Assembly: GCA_046350095.1 (NCBI GenBank)
Contig: JAXMBA010000002.1
Coordinates: 1,550,001-1,614,000, forward strand
DNA: 64,000 nt
Source of the DNA: Urbifossiella sp046350095
GTDB lineage: Bacteria; Planctomycetota; Planctomycetia; Gemmatales; Gemmataceae
Direction: 5' to 3'
In this document: one piece after another, positions 18,247 to 25,401 of the stretch
Layout of the letters: each line of letters opens with the position of its first letter
Numbering within the stretch: the first letter of the stretch is position 1
The notes under the pieces: model-generated
What the model saw: only the letters and a program-made list of their open reading frames with translations
Database searches by the model: none
What the model was told of the DNA's origin: nothing
Position numbers and translations under genes: made by a program

Positions 18247-18280
18247 AATTCAAGAATAAAAGAGTTCTAGTTCTTGAATT
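18247..18280. promoter_or_regulatory. Inverted-repeat operator in the divergent nap promoter
   Basis: The perfect 10-base arms AATTCAAGAA (18247-18256) and TTCTTGAATT (18271-18280) are separated by 14 bases. They lie in the only AT-rich stretch between napD and the tetrahaem cytochrome gene. The position and the Rrf2-family gene at the end of the rightward operon suggest a binding site for that regulator, controlling both directions. The sequence does not match a consensus I can name. Confidence 0.6.
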
Positions 18281-18332
18281 CTCCGAATGCCGCGGCTAAG
18301 GTAGCTTCGTCACTCTCACGGAGGCGAGCCCG

Positions 18333-18941
18333 GTGACCCGATCCCGCCGCCTGTTCGGTTCTCTCACCCTGCTCGCCGCGGCGTGTTCGGCCGGGTGCAG
18401 GCGCCCGCCCGACGCGGCCCCTCAGGACGTCGCCCCCGCCGACGAGGCGGCCCGTCACCCGGTCGTGATCCGCACCCCGAACGGGCCGCCCACGATCCCG
18501 ACGGGCACGGTGGACGACAAGGGACGACCGGTGAGCATCGCGTGCGCCACCTGCCACGCGTCGAACCCGTCGAACGCCGAGGCGCGGCTCGGCACGCCGC
18601 TGACGAGGTTCCATCAGGGCTTGGTGGGGAAGCACGGCAACCTGAGCTGCGCGTCGTGCCACAACGCGGCCGACGGGTACGCATCGCTGCGGCTCGCGGA
18701 CGGCAGGAGCGTGCCGTACACGGCTGTGATGACGCTGTGCGCCCAGTGCCACGGGCCGCAGTTCCGCGACTACCAGCACGGCGCCCACGGCGGCATGACC
18801 GGGCACTGGGACCTCACGAAGGGGGGCCGCACCCGGAACAGCTGCGTGGACTGCCACGCCCCGCACGCGCCGAGGTACCCGACCGTGTCGCCCGCGCCCG
18901 GCCCGAACGACCGCTTCCAGACCGGAGCCGGCCATGAGTGA
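18333..18941 (+). CDS. Tetrahaem cytochrome c lipoprotein
   Basis: This protein of 202 residues carries a lipoprotein signal (Cys22 in CSAGC) and four CxxCH haem sites at 71-75, 106-110, 136-140 and 171-175. Additional histidines (HQGLVGKHGN, YQHGAHGG) can supply distal ligands. It should sit on the periplasmic face of a membrane and carry electrons. It opens the operon of a ferredoxin and an NrfD-type membrane protein, so I infer that it relays electrons from that module to the Nap enzyme, as NrfB or NapC do elsewhere. The GTG start is 52 bases from the operator. It overlaps the next gene by 8 bases. Confidence 0.85.
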   Translation: MTRSRRLFGSLTLLAAACSAGCRRPPDAAPQDVAPADEAARHPVVIRTPNGPPTIPTGTVDDKGRPVSIACATCHASNPSNAEARLGTPLTRFHQGLVGKHGNLSCASCHNAADGYASLRLADGRSVPYTAVMTLCAQCHGPQFRDYQHGAHGGMTGHWDLTKGGRTRNSCVDCHAPHAPRYPTVSPAPGPNDRFQTGAGHE

Positions 18942-19869
18942 GTCGAAGACGTTCGCGCTGCCGGTGCTCGGCGAGGTGGACCGCCGTACCGCCGTCAAGG
19001 CGGGGGCCGCCACCCTCGGGCTGGCGGCGTGGGCGGCGGCCATCAAGCCGTGGTTCGAGTGGGTCGGCGAGATGGACACCGACGAGTTCCTGCAGAAGCA
19101 CTACCGCGAACTCACGCCGGAGCAGCTGCGGGGCATCCTCAACAAGCTGACCGACGAGGCCCGGAAGGAGACCGGCCGGCCGGTCACGGTGAAGGACCAC
19201 AAGCCGATCCCCGGCGTGTCGTTCGCCTACGCGCTGAACCTGAGCATCTGCATCGGCTGCCGGAAGTGTGCCGAGGCGTGCCACGTCGAGAACAACCACG
19301 ACCGGCCGAGCAACCAGAGCTACATCCGGGTGTTCGAGATGCAGAAGGGCGGCATCGACTTCGAGAAGGGGGACGCCACGTACGCGCACCCGGTGCCGGC
19401 GAAGGACAAGTACTACATGCCGGTGCAGTGCCAGCAGTGCGAGAACCCGCCGTGCGTGTCGGCGTGCCCGATCGAGGCGACGTGGAAGGAAGCCGACGGC
19501 ATCGTGGTGGTGGATTACAACTGGTGCATCGGCTGCCGGTACTGCGAGGCCGCGTGCCCGTACCACGCCCGTCGGTTCAACTGGGAGAAGCCCCAGGTGC
19601 CGGCGAACGAAATCAACCCGAACCAGAGTTACCTGAGCAACCGCGTCCGCCCGCAGGGCGTGATGGAGAAGTGCACGTTCTGCCTGCACCGCACCCGCGA
19701 GGGGCGGCTGCCGGCGTGCCTGGAGGCGTGCCCGACTGGCGCCCGCGTGTTCGGAAACGTGCTCGACCCGGACAGCGAGATCCGCTGGGTGCTGGAGAAC
19801 AAGCGGGTGTTCGTGCTGAAGGAAGAACTCGGGACGAGGCCGCGGTTCTACTACTTCTTCGACAAGTGA
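18934..19869 (+). CDS. Four-cluster [4Fe-4S] ferredoxin subunit, NrfC-like
   Basis: This electron-transfer subunit of 311 residues belongs to the NrfC/DmsB/PsrB family. Four cysteine groups appear: CIGCRKCAEAC (106-116), CQQCENPPCVSAC, CIGCRYCEAACPYH and CTFC...CLEACPTG, enough for four [4Fe-4S] clusters. The N-terminus (VDRRTAVKAGAATLGLAAW) resembles a Tat signal, placing it outside the membrane. It would take electrons from the NrfD-like subunit encoded next and pass them to the tetrahaem cytochrome. The insertion of ~60 residues before the first cluster is longer than usual. Confidence 0.88.
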   Translation: MSESKTFALPVLGEVDRRTAVKAGAATLGLAAWAAAIKPWFEWVGEMDTDEFLQKHYRELTPEQLRGILNKLTDEARKETGRPVTVKDHKPIPGVSFAYALNLSICIGCRKCAEACHVENNHDRPSNQSYIRVFEMQKGGIDFEKGDATYAHPVPAKDKYYMPVQCQQCENPPCVSACPIEATWKEADGIVVVDYNWCIGCRYCEAACPYHARRFNWEKPQVPANEINPNQSYLSNRVRPQGVMEKCTFCLHRTREGRLPACLEACPTGARVFGNVLDPDSEIRWVLENKRVFVLKEELGTRPRFYYFFDK

Positions 19870-19879
19870 CGGGGCCGCC

Positions 19880-21133
19880 ATGACGTACGCCGGGGCCACC
19901 ACCTACTTCCGCTTCCTCCGCCGGTCGGTGCACGTCGCGACCGACGGCGGCTGGCTGTTCTACGCCTGGATGCTGGTGCTCACCGCCGTCGCGCTCGTGG
20001 GGGCGAACGCCTGGGCGGTGCAGGTGCGGGACGGCATGACCCGCACCAACATGTCCGACCACGTGAGTTGGGGGCTGTACATCGCCAACTTCACCTTCTG
20101 CGTCGGGCTCGCCGCCGGCGGGGTGATGATGGTCATCCCGGCGTACCTGTACCACGACCACGACATGCACGAGGTGGTGATCGTCGGCGAGGTGCTGGCC
20201 ATCGCGGCCATCGTCATGAGCACGCTCAGCGTGGTGGTGGACCTCGGCCGGCCGGACCGGTTCTGGCACCTCATCCCCGGGATCGGCAAGTTCAACTGGC
20301 CGGTGTCGATGCTGACGTGGGACATCATCGTCCTGAACGGGTACCTGCTCATCAACCTGCACGTCGTCGGCTACCTGCTGTACACCCGGTTCCGCGGGCG
20401 GGTGCCGAACCCGAAATGGTACGTGCCGTTCGTGCTGCTGTCGATCGTCTGGGCGATTAGCATCCACACGGTGACGGCGTTCCTGTACTGCGGGCTCGGC
20501 GGGCGGCCGTTCTGGAACACCGCCCTGCTCGCCCCGCGGTTCCTGGCGTCGGCGTTCGTGTCCGGCCCGGCGTTCATCCTGCTCGTGCTGCGGGTGATCC
20601 GGGTCGGCACCGACCTGCCGATAAACCCCGGCCCGGCCCGGCTGCTGGTGCAGATCATCCGCGTGGCGGCGGTGGTGAACCTGCTCATGCTGGCGTCGGA
20701 GTTGTTCACCCTCTTCTACGCCGGCGGGTCGCACCTGGCGTCGGCCCGCTACCTGTTCTTCGGCGACCACGGCAAGCACGGGCTGGTGCCGTGGATCTGG
20801 ACGGCCGTCGCGCTGAACCTGGTCGGCACCGGGCTGTTCTTCACCCCCGCGGCGCTGGAGCGCGGCTGGACGCGGGTGGTGGCGTGCACGATGGTAATCG
20901 TCGGCATCTGGATCGAGAAGGGGATGGGGCTCATCATCCCGGGGTTCATCCCGTCCACCCTGCATGAGGTGGTGGAGTACGCCCCGAGCCTGACCGAGTG
21001 GAAGGTGACGGCGGGCATCTGGGCGCTCGGCCTGCTGCTGCTCACCGCCATGCTAAAGGTGACCGTGGCGGTGTTCACGAACCAGATGTCCGCCACGCGG
21101 GAATCGACCCCACCGGCCGCGGGTGCCCCATGA
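19880..21133 (+). CDS. NrfD/PsrC-family quinol-oxidising membrane subunit
   Basis: This integral membrane protein of 417 residues has about eight to ten helices and is the NrfD/PsrC type that binds quinone and passes electrons to its ferredoxin partner. Typical segments are SWGLYIANFTFCVGLAAGG, the RPDRFWHLIP loop and EKGMGLIIPGF. With the preceding gene it forms a quinol dehydrogenase module. Since no napC or napGH is nearby, I infer that it replaces them. It starts 10 bases after the ferredoxin gene and its stop overlaps the regulator start (ATGA). Confidence 0.9.
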   Translation: MTYAGATTYFRFLRRSVHVATDGGWLFYAWMLVLTAVALVGANAWAVQVRDGMTRTNMSDHVSWGLYIANFTFCVGLAAGGVMMVIPAYLYHDHDMHEVVIVGEVLAIAAIVMSTLSVVVDLGRPDRFWHLIPGIGKFNWPVSMLTWDIIVLNGYLLINLHVVGYLLYTRFRGRVPNPKWYVPFVLLSIVWAISIHTVTAFLYCGLGGRPFWNTALLAPRFLASAFVSGPAFILLVLRVIRVGTDLPINPGPARLLVQIIRVAAVVNLLMLASELFTLFYAGGSHLASARYLFFGDHGKHGLVPWIWTAVALNLVGTGLFFTPAALERGWTRVVACTMVIVGIWIEKGMGLIIPGFIPSTLHEVVEYAPSLTEWKVTAGIWALGLLLLTAMLKVTVAVFTNQMSATRESTPPAAGAP

Positions 21134-21606
21134 CGCCGTACGGCAAGACCGCCCAGACCGCCATCGCCGCCGTCAGCCGGCTGGCCGAGGTCCACGACAA
21201 GGCGAAGCGGGTGAAGCTGAACTCGGCCGACATCGCCGAAAACCGCCGCCTGCCGCAGCCGGTGGTCGCCAAAGTGCTGACGATCCTGTCACAGGCCGGC
21301 ATCGTCATCGGTTCGCCCGGCCCCGGCGGCGGGTACTGGCTGGCCCGCCCGCCGGAGCAGGTGACGCTGCACGACGTGGTGGCCCTGTTCGAGCGGGTGG
21401 ACCAGAACGTGAGCTGCCCGTTCGGCCCCGACTACTGCGGCACCGGCCCGCACTGCCCACTCCACTTCGACATGCTCCGCGTCCGCGAGCAGATGGTGGC
21501 GTTCCTGAAGACGACGACGTTCGCCCGGTTCGTCGGCTGGGTCGCACCCGTCGAGACGCCCGCCGAGAAGCCCAAGCGGTCGCTGAACGTCCTGCCGAAG
21601 GCGTGA
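21130..21606 (+). CDS. Rrf2-family Fe-S transcription regulator, NsrR-like
   Basis: This winged-helix regulator of 158 residues has KTAQTAIAAVSRLAE and a helix-turn-helix with the wing GSPGPGGGYWLARPP. Cysteines 96, 103 and 109 (C-x6-C-x5-C) sit where NsrR and IscR bind a cluster, so it probably senses nitric oxide, oxygen or iron status. It is the last gene coupled to the NrfD-type subunit, and a 34-base inverted repeat lies at the head of the operon, so autoregulation and control of nap are likely. Nitric oxide sensing would fit nitrate respiration, but this is inference. Confidence 0.85.
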   Translation: MTPYGKTAQTAIAAVSRLAEVHDKAKRVKLNSADIAENRRLPQPVVAKVLTILSQAGIVIGSPGPGGGYWLARPPEQVTLHDVVALFERVDQNVSCPFGPDYCGTGPHCPLHFDMLRVREQMVAFLKTTTFARFVGWVAPVETPAEKPKRSLNVLPKA

Positions 21607-21633
21607 CCCGTCCGCGCACCCGGAGACCCCGCC

Positions 21634-22493
21634 GTGACCGCCCCCGCGCCCCGCCCCTCCCAACCGCCGCTCGCGCTGCACGGCTTCGGCCTCAGCGACC
21701 CCGGCCGGGTGCGGGGGAGCAACGAGGACGTGTTTGTGGTCGGCGAGCTCGCCCGCAGCCTGCTCGTCCGCCACACCAACCTCGCGCAGCCGGGCGCCGC
21801 CCACAGCCGGCACCGCGGGCACGTGTTCCTGGTCGCCGACGGGGTCGGCGGGTGCGCGGCCGGCGAGGTCGCCAGCCGGCTCGGCACCGACGCCGTCGAA
21901 GAATTCCTGCTCAACACGTTCCGCCGGTTCGCCACCCTGCCCTCGGGGGACGGCCAGTCGGCCCTTCAGGAGCTCCAGGACGCGCTGCGCCAGGCCGACG
22001 CCCGGCTGTCGAGGAGGTCGGCCGGCACCCCGAGTGGCACGGGATGGGGACGACGCTCACCCTCGCGCCCGTCGCCGGCCGGCGGCTGTTCGTCGCCCAC
22101 GCCGGCGACAGCCGGTGCTACCTGTACTCGTCCCGCGCCCTCCGCCAGTTGACGGTCGATCACACGATCGTCGCCGACCTGGCGCGGGCCGGGGTGATTT
22201 CCCGGGCGGAACAGGATCGCCACCCGTGGCGGCACGTGGTGACCAACATCGTCGGCGGCACCCAGCCGGGCGTGCGGGCGGAGGTCCACCAGCTCGACCT
22301 GCACCCGGGCGACGTGCTGCTGCTCTGCACCGACGGGCTGACGGACATGGTGTCGGACGACGCGATCGCCGCGGTACTGGCCGCCGAGCCGGACCCGGAG
22401 GCGGCGTGCCGGCGGCTGATCGACGAGGCCAACCGGAACGGTGGGCGCGACGACGTGACGGCCGTCGTCGCCCGGTTCGATCCGGCGGCCTGA
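21634..22493 (+). pseudogene. PP2C-type protein phosphatase, frameshifted
   Basis: A complete PP2C domain is encoded, but in two frames. Residues from 21634 give VRGSNEDVF and VADGVGGCAAGEVAS. From about 22008 the other frame gives MGTTLTLAPVAGRRLFVAHAGDSR, CTDGLTDMVSDD and GGRDDVTAVVARF. The metal-binding aspartates are all there. The shift is best explained by one missing G in CGGCTGTCGAGG at 22006-22009, since CTG-GTC-GAG-GAG restores the frame. PP2C enzymes reverse Ser/Thr kinase signalling. It starts 27 bases after the Rrf2 gene. It could be a real mutation or an assembly error. Confidence 0.85.
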
Positions 22494-22504
22494 CCGGCCG
22501 GCGG

Positions 22505-22843
22505 CTACGCGGGGCCGGCGCCGGACGGCGGGTCGAGCAGGTCTCGCACCCAACTGTACACGGCCACCGCGTTCGGCAGCCCGATGGTGGAGGCGGCGAG
22601 CGCGACCACGTGCAAGATCTCGTCTCCAGTGGCCCCGGCCGCCACCGCCTTGCGGACGGCCGAGTGCGCCGCCCCCTCGGCCCGGTTGCCGACGGCAACG
22701 GCCAACTTCACCAGCCGACAAGTCTTGTCGTCCAGCGGCCCGGCCCGCTCGGCCTGCCGTGCCGCCTCCCACGCCCGCCCGAGGTCGGGGAACCGGGTTA
22801 CGAACTCGACAAACGTGTCCGGCGGCTTTTCCAAGTTCGGCAT
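22505..22843 (-). CDS. Carboxymuconolactone decarboxylase / AhpD-fold protein
   Basis: This all-helical protein of 112 residues has the CMD fold: DDKTCRLVKLAVAVGNRAEGAAHSAVRKAVAAGATGDEILHVVALA. In redox-active AhpD proteins a CxxC lies in the helix that here reads EGAAHSAVRK. Both cysteines are absent and only the histidine remains, so peroxide-linked disulfide chemistry is unlikely. ATG 22843 is preferred because GGAG lies 6 bases upstream. GTG 22855 would add four residues. It converges on the PP2C gene with only 11 bases between stops. Confidence 0.75.
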   Translation of the reverse strand: MPNLEKPPDTFVEFVTRFPDLGRAWEAARQAERAGPLDDKTCRLVKLAVAVGNRAEGAAHSAVRKAVAAGATGDEILHVVALAASTIGLPNAVAVYSWVRDLLDPPSGAGPA

Positions 22844-22855
22844 CACCATCTCCAC

Positions 22856-23356
22856 TCGAGGACACCAGGGGGCGCAGTCGTGCCGATCGCAGCCGGTTCC
22901 GTCCGGCTCCCACGCAGATTGTCGGCCGGGCCGTTGCGTCGTCCAACCCTAGACGACGTGCCGCACCCCGGCGAGCACGAGCTAGAAGTGGGCCTGTGGC
23001 CGGTTCGGGGGGATGATCGCCAAGCGCGAACGCGACGCGGCCTTCCAGGCACCGCACCACGACCGGCCCCTCCCACTTCGTGGGACGAGATTTCTTTACC
23101 CGCTGGGACGACCGGACGACAGCCAAGCCGGGGGCCAGGAATGGAACCACTGGGAGCCTTCGTGGTGCTGCCTACCCGACGGTACACTACCGGAACAGAA
23201 CGCCTCGCAAGCGGCGCAAACGGTGCACGGGGTTCACGCCTCAAACGTCGAAAAGCCCTAGATTTCCTGCACGCCGCGCACACCGTGCACCGGGGAGACC
23301 GCTTCTGCATCGGGAAGTGAACCTGAACACGGCGCGACCGATCCGGGAGGGGCCAA
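22856..23356. other. 500-base gap with a short MnmE-like C-terminal remnant
   Basis: I cannot support a gene here. The composition is less GC-biased than the neighbours. One frame (23013-23261, 82 codons, ATG after a G-rich run) could be a small protein, but I recognise nothing in it. At 23300-23320 the codons for RFCIGK and a stop match the end of mnmE at 14158-14178, with only three synonymous changes. This is followed by the leader of eutB. Confidence 0.4.
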
Positions 23357-24742
23357 ATGTACGCCCACGTCGTCCGCGGGGAGCGGTTCGTCTTCCCCGA
23401 CCTGCGCGACCTGCTGGCGAAGGCCAACGAGGCGAAGTCCGGCGACGCCCTCGCCGGCATCGCCGCGCGGTCCGAGCGCGAGCGCGTCGCCGCCAAGCTC
23501 GCCCTCGCCGACGTGCCCCTCGGCGACGTCGCCGACACGCCGCTCATCGACGACGACGTGACCCGCCTCCTGCACGCCGGCCACGACCGCGAGGCGTTCG
23601 CGCCGCTGCGCGCCCTCACCGTCGGCGGCTTCCGCGAGTTCCTCCTCGACCACCGCACCGACGGCGCGGCGCTGGCCGCGCTGCATCGCGCCATCACGCC
23701 CGAGGTCGCGGCGGCGGTGGCGAAGCTGATGGGGAACAAGGAGCTCGTCTACGTCGCGGCCAAGGTTCGCGTGGTGACGCGCTGCCGGAACACGCTCGGC
23801 GGGCGCGGCGTGTTCGGCGTGCGCGTGCAGCCGAACCACCCGGCCGACGACGTCGGCGGCATCCTCCTCGCCGCCGTGGACGGCCTGTGCTACGGCTGCG
23901 GCGACGCGGTGATCGGCGTCAACCCCGCGACCGAGTCCGTGGACACCGTCGCCGCGGTTCTGCACGCGCTGGAGCGTCTCATCGACGTGACCGGGGCGCC
24001 GACGCAGCACTGCGTGCTGTCGCACGTCACGACGCAGCTGGCGGCGCTGGAGCGCGGGGCGCCGGTCGATCTGCTATTCCAGTCGGTCGCGGGCACGGAG
24101 GCGGCGAACCGCAGCTTCGGCGTCACGCCGGCGCTGTTGCAGGAAGGGCTGGAGCGCGTCCGCGAGTCGCACCGCGGCCGCGCCGTGAACTGGGTCGGCG
24201 ACCAGGTGACGTACTTCGAGACGGGGCAGGGGAGCGCCCTGTCGGCGGACGCGCACGGCGGCATCGACCAGCTGACGGTGGAGGCGCGGGCGCAGGGCGT
24301 GGCGCGGGCGTTCGACCCGTTCCTGGTGAACAGCGTGGTGGGGTTCATCGGCCCCGAGTACCTGGCCGACGAGCGGCAGATCGTGCGCGCTGGGCTGGAG
24401 GACCACTTCGTCGGCAAGCTGCTGGGGCTGCCGATCGGGGTGGACGTGTGCTACACGAACCACGCCGACGCCGACCAGAACTCGGCGGACAACCTGCTGC
24501 TGTTGCTGGCGGCGGCGGGGTGCAACTACGTGATGGGTGTGCCGTGCGCCGACGACGTGATGCTGAACTACCAGAGCACGAGCTACCACGACGCGGCGAC
24601 GGTGCGGGAGCTGTTCGGGCTGCGGCCGGCGCCGGAGTTCGCGGCGTGGCTGGAGGCGCGCGGGGTGTTCCGCGCCGGGCGGCTGGCGCCGGCGGGCGCG
24701 CGGCCGGCGCTGCTGGCGCACCTCGCGGCGCTGGGCGGTTGA
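23357..24742 (+). CDS. eutB: Ethanolamine ammonia-lyase heavy chain, without an adjacent light chain
   Basis: EutB is the active-site subunit of the adenosylcobalamin-dependent enzyme that splits ethanolamine into acetaldehyde and ammonia. The 461 residues match the family throughout, including NKELVYVAAKVRVVTRCRNT, QPNHPADDVGGI, DLLFQSVAGTEAANRSFG and CYTNHADADQNSADN. The ATG at 23357 lies after GGGAGGGG. The light chain EutC normally follows and is required for activity and cobalamin binding. Here the gene is followed directly by a palindromic repeat and then by genes on the other strand. No microcompartment genes are near. Ethanolamine could come from the phosphatidylethanolamine made by psd-pssA products. 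Confidence 0.93.
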   Translation: MYAHVVRGERFVFPDLRDLLAKANEAKSGDALAGIAARSERERVAAKLALADVPLGDVADTPLIDDDVTRLLHAGHDREAFAPLRALTVGGFREFLLDHRTDGAALAALHRAITPEVAAAVAKLMGNKELVYVAAKVRVVTRCRNTLGGRGVFGVRVQPNHPADDVGGILLAAVDGLCYGCGDAVIGVNPATESVDTVAAVLHALERLIDVTGAPTQHCVLSHVTTQLAALERGAPVDLLFQSVAGTEAANRSFGVTPALLQEGLERVRESHRGRAVNWVGDQVTYFETGQGSALSADAHGGIDQLTVEARAQGVARAFDPFLVNSVVGFIGPEYLADERQIVRAGLEDHFVGKLLGLPIGVDVCYTNHADADQNSADNLLLLLAAAGCNYVMGVPCADDVMLNYQSTSYHDAATVRELFGLRPAPEFAAWLEARGVFRAGRLAPAGARPALLAHLAALGG

Positions 24743-24752
24743 TCCGATGTGT

Positions 24753-24966
24753 GTTTTCAGGCCGAAGGCCTGACAGCCCTCAGCCCAGGGCAAGGGAGCG
24801 TCAGCGACCGCCGCCCTGGGTAGGCGGTTCCAACCACCCCACAGGCTGAAGGCCTGCGAGCCGGCTCGCAGGCCTTCAGCCTGCACGGCCATTGCGCGCG
24901 AGCCCAGGGCGGGGCCTTCGGCCCTTGCCCTGGGCTGAGGGCTGCCAGGCCTTCGGCCTGAAAACC
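24753..24966. repeat. Nested palindromic element, family A copy 3
   Basis: This full-length copy of 214 bases lies between the eutB stop and the stop of a minus-strand gene. The outer arms carry TTTTCAGGCCGAAGGCCTG on the left and its inverse on the right. The inner hairpin has perfect arms GCAGGCTGAAGGCCTGC-type (one base shorter on the left) around GAGCCGGCTC. It also has the CCGCCCTGGG / CCCAGGGCGG pair. It begins 11 bases after one stop and ends 11 bases before the other. Confidence 0.93.
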
Positions 24967-24976
24967 AGCACCGATC

Positions 24977-25399
24977 TCAGTCCTCGTCCTCGACCCACAG
25001 GCAGCCGCACCGTCGCGGGCCGACCACCAGCACCCCGGTGTCGAACGTCGCCGCCGTCACCGGGTTCCAGCCGAAGCTGGACAGGGTGAACATTGGCTCG
25101 GCCTTCTCGTCGAACATGGCGTTGGTGAAGTAGCGGACACCGTCCGTACCGAACGGCGCCAGAAACCGGTCGGCCAGATCGACCGCACGAGCCGCTGGCA
25201 TGAGCTCATAACGGTAGGCGAGGTCGCGGTGGAGGACGAGCTCAATCAGCCGCCGGGCGGTCGCAGCATCGATCTCGCGGTAGCGATCGGCGTCCGGCGC
25301 GAGCCCGAACTCGGCCGCGAGGCCGACGCCAGCACCTCCCGCCGAATACCCACACCGGGCATCGCCGCGTGCCGCGAGGATTTCAGCGACGACATCCAT
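24977..25399 (-). CDS. Unknown 140-residue protein
   Basis: I do not recognise this protein. It is soluble and acidic. The first half is helical (MDVVAEILAARG, AATARRLIELVLHRDLAY) and the second half is rich in aromatic and polar residues (TLSSFGWNPVTAATFDTG) with a late CGC. The ATG lies two bases after the stop of the preceding secreted protein gene, so the two are likely co-transcribed. The sequence style resembles immunity- or SUKH-like cytoplasmic proteins common in Gemmataceae, but I would not assign it. Confidence 0.65.
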   Translation of the reverse strand: MDVVAEILAARGDARCGYSAGGAGVGLAAEFGLAPDADRYREIDAATARRLIELVLHRDLAYRYELMPAARAVDLADRFLAPFGTDGVRYFTNAMFDEKAEPMFTLSSFGWNPVTAATFDTGVLVVGPRRCGCLWVEDED

Positions 25400-25401
25400 G
25401 C

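Noticed and set aside
23013..23261. 82-codon frame in the gap before eutB
   Set aside because: It has an ATG after a G-rich run and a plausible composition, but I recognise no motif, and the gap also holds a remnant, so I did not call a gene.
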